A stretch of 64,000 bases of DNA, taken from contig NZ_SIZW01000042.1 of the NCBI RefSeq assembly GCF_009866805.1, positions 682,001-746,000 on the forward strand, written 5' to 3'. The notes under the pieces were generated by a model. The model made no database searches. It had not been told where the DNA came from and saw only the letters and a list, made by a program, of their open reading frames with translations. Shown in pieces: positions 62,383 through 64,000 of the stretch. The position numbers and the translations under genes are program-made. The DNA comes from Schauerella aestuarii. Its GTDB lineage: Bacteria; Pseudomonadota; Gammaproteobacteria; Burkholderiales; Burkholderiaceae_B. The first letter of the stretch is position 1, and every line of letters begins with the position of its first letter.

Positions 62383-63882
62383 CTATGCCATCGCGCCTGG
62401 CGCTCGAACGCGCGCAGCCAACGCCTTGCGGTCGATTTTTCCGACTGCGTTCTCGGGCAGCCGATCGACGACGTACGACGCCGCAGGAACATAGATGCGG
62501 CCCAGGCGGGCCAGCACGAATGCCCGAATTGCGACGAGATCCGGGCATTCGGTGCCACTCGGCACAACGAAAACCACGGGCACTTCGCCCAGGTCGTCGT
62601 CTGCTGCGCCAACCACGCAGCAGGACGCCACGCCGGGCATTTCGACCACAGCGGCCTCGATCAGCGACGGGGAAATGTTCTCGCCACCGCGAATGATCAC
62701 GTCCTTGATGCGGCCGGTGATGTAGAGATAGCCGTCGGTATCGAAACGGCCCAGATCGCCGGTGTGCAGATAGCCATCTGCCTGAATGCCGGCCGCGGAT
62801 CCCGCGCCGAGATACGTCAGCATCAAGCTGTCGCCCGCGATGCAGATCTCCCCCTCCGCCCCCGTCGGTGCGAGGGTGCCATCCGGCAGCATCAGAACGA
62901 CCGTCTGGTTCGGCAAGACCGTTCCCACCGATCCCACCCGACGGGCGTGTGGCGGGTTGAGCGTGCTGGTGCATGTGGCTTCCGACAAACCGTACGACAC
63001 GATCAACGGACACCCCAAAAAATCTTCGATCTGGCGGTGCAAGCGTTCGGTGATGGGTGCCGAGCCGCAACGGGCGAAGCGCAACCGGCCAAGGCTTGCC
63101 GCGCTGAAGGGGAGCTCGGCCATTCGCGCATACATCGTGGGCACGCCGGTAAGCAAGGTGGGTTTGAACGACTCCAGAAGCTCAGGCATGTCTTCCGCGC
63201 GAAAACGGCCGGCAAGTGCCACGCACGAACCCACCCAGAGCGGCGCGAAGAGTTGATTATTCAGGGCGTTGGTGTGATGTAGCGGCATGACATGCAGCAG
63301 CCGATCCTGCGGCGCCAAGCCGGTATGCGCTGCCACGCCGGTGGCGTTGTTGAACACGCCCTGGTGACTGAGCAGCACGCCTTTGGGATGTCCGGTACTG
63401 CCGGAGGTAAAGAGCAGCAGCGCCGGCGCATCAGGCGCCAGCCGCGGCACCTCGAACGCGGCGCCATCGCGATTTCCAACCAGCACTGCATGGTCAAGTA
63501 CGGCTTCCGGTGCCAGGCCGCACCCGTCGCCGAGTGCCAGGTGCGCCGCATCGTGCACGAGCCAACGCAACCCAACAGCTGCCACGCGTCGCGCCGTTTC
63601 CTCGACCGCAATGCGCGGCTCGAGCGGGCACGGACAAGCGCCGCACATCATTGCACCCAGTATCACCACCATCTGGTCGACCGATCGCTCCATCGCAATG
63701 GCCACATAATCGCCAGCCGCGACACCAGCCTGCCGCAAGGCCTCCGCCATTGCGCGCGTACGCCCGTGCAATTGCGCATAAGTCAACATGACGGTAGCGG
63801 AAACAAGGGCGGGTCGCTGCGCGCGATCGGCCTCACGCCAGAGACGATCGAACGCGGCAACGAGAGTAGTGTCGGCATTCAT
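62383..63882 (-). CDS. Acyl-CoA synthetase (AMP-forming)
   Basis: A second ANL-superfamily ligase, 499 residues. P-loop LLFTSGSTGHPKGVLLSHQG, then VSYGLSEATCTSTL, GYLHTGDLGRFDTDGYLYI and the C-terminal NAVGKIDRKAL with the catalytic lysine. It differs from the other ligase in this operon and probably takes a different acid. It starts ten bases after the stop of the gene cut by the window end, so those two are co-transcribed. The following gene is 245 bp away and has its own control region. Confidence 0.92.
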   Translation of the reverse strand: MNADTTLVAAFDRLWREADRAQRPALVSATVMLTYAQLHGRTRAMAEALRQAGVAAGDYVAIAMERSVDQMVVILGAMMCGACPCPLEPRIAVEETARRVAAVGLRWLVHDAAHLALGDGCGLAPEAVLDHAVLVGNRDGAAFEVPRLAPDAPALLLFTSGSTGHPKGVLLSHQGVFNNATGVAAHTGLAPQDRLLHVMPLHHTNALNNQLFAPLWVGSCVALAGRFRAEDMPELLESFKPTLLTGVPTMYARMAELPFSAASLGRLRFARCGSAPITERLHRQIEDFLGCPLIVSYGLSEATCTSTLNPPHARRVGSVGTVLPNQTVVLMLPDGTLAPTGAEGEICIAGDSLMLTYLGAGSAAGIQADGYLHTGDLGRFDTDGYLYITGRIKDVIIRGGENISPSLIEAAVVEMPGVASCCVVGAADDDLGEVPVVFVVPSGTECPDLVAIRAFVLARLGRIYVPAASYVVDRLPENAVGKIDRKALAARVRAPGAMA

Positions 63883-63891
63883 GGTGGCGTC

Positions 63892-64000
63892 CTATCGCAG
63901 CACGACGGCCGCGTCACGTTCGAACTGGCCGTCCGGATCGAGCGCTTTCAGGGCATTGCGCTCAGCGACCGTAGGCATTGCGGTCGGCTCGGCCCCCGCG
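63892..64000 (-). CDS. 3' end of a gene truncated by the window edge
   Basis: On the minus strand an open frame enters from beyond 64000 and ends in TAG at 63892-63894. The visible C-terminal residues are AGAEPTAMPTVAERNALKAL followed by DPDGQFERDAAVVLR. I do not recognise the family from this short piece. It is the upstream neighbour of the acyl-CoA synthetase, nine bases away, so it probably belongs to the same acyl-CoA pathway. Confidence 0.6.
   Translation of the reverse strand, partial: AGAEPTAMPTVAERNALKALDPDGQFERDAAVVLR

Overview
The window is a 64 kb piece of a GC-rich betaproteobacterial chromosome. It most likely comes from Burkholderiales, family Alcaligenaceae (Bordetella/Achromobacter-like). 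The best clue is the repeated presence of TctC/Bug-type periplasmic binding proteins (five genes), mixed with LysR regulators, enolase-superfamily enzymes, CoA ligases and a giant cyclic beta-1,2-glucan synthase. I see no insertion sequence, prophage, CRISPR array or rRNA. Coding density is high: the largest gap is about 245 bp (62139-62382), so no stretch over 300 bases lacks a gene. Family names come from motifs and recall only; no database search was run.

Layout. 1-5.4 kb: a PotD-A-B-C-like ABC importer operon ending in a flavoprotein. 5.5-8.3 kb (minus): patatin-like hydrolase, acetoacetate decarboxylase and 3-hydroxybutyrate dehydrogenase, a ketone-body/PHB-type operon. 8.4-11.5 kb: a D-threonine aldolase/D-serine dehydratase-like PLP enzyme divergent from a LysR gene, then exonuclease III. 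11.6 kb: tRNA-Ala(CGC) and a strong terminator. 11.8-22.4 kb: a secreted GH5-type glycosidase, a 44-residue basic protein and the 2936-residue cyclic glucan synthase. 22.6-25.9 kb: LysR, Bug and enolase-superfamily genes. 25.9-32.2 kb: P1 peptidase and LysR (minus), divergent from D-serine ammonia-lyase, amidase and Bug. 32.4-36.7 kb: an XRE-cupin (PuuR-like) regulator, a polar amino-acid ABC transporter and a PuuB-like flavoprotein. 36.8-40.6 kb: an enolase-superfamily, Bug and HD-hydrolase operon divergent from a LysR gene.

40.6-47.5 kb: a two-component system divergent from cytochrome b561, an exported molybdopterin oxidoreductase, a Met-rich MxKDx repeat peptide, exported MsrB and MsrA, and an HPP-CBS membrane protein. 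This reads as a periplasmic methionine-oxidation defence system, in which the Met-rich peptide is a sacrificial oxidant sink and the Msr enzymes recycle it.

47.7-52.3 kb: a compact cluster of a sterol-desaturase-family hydroxylase, a fatty-acid desaturase, a fusion of a ketoacyl synthase III with a haem-oxygenase-like di-iron domain, and a protein I do not recognise. It looks like an undescribed lipid or hydrocarbon pathway and is the most novel-looking locus here. 52.4-54.6 kb: Bug, Lon-N-domain protein and AlaE exporter. 54.7-64 kb (minus): an IclR regulator below a long catabolic region encoding a thiol dioxygenase, an acrylyl-CoA-reductase-like enzyme, enoyl-CoA hydratase, two acyl-CoA ligases, Bug, an AhpD-like protein and an enolase-superfamily enzyme. 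A gene cut by the window edge lies upstream.
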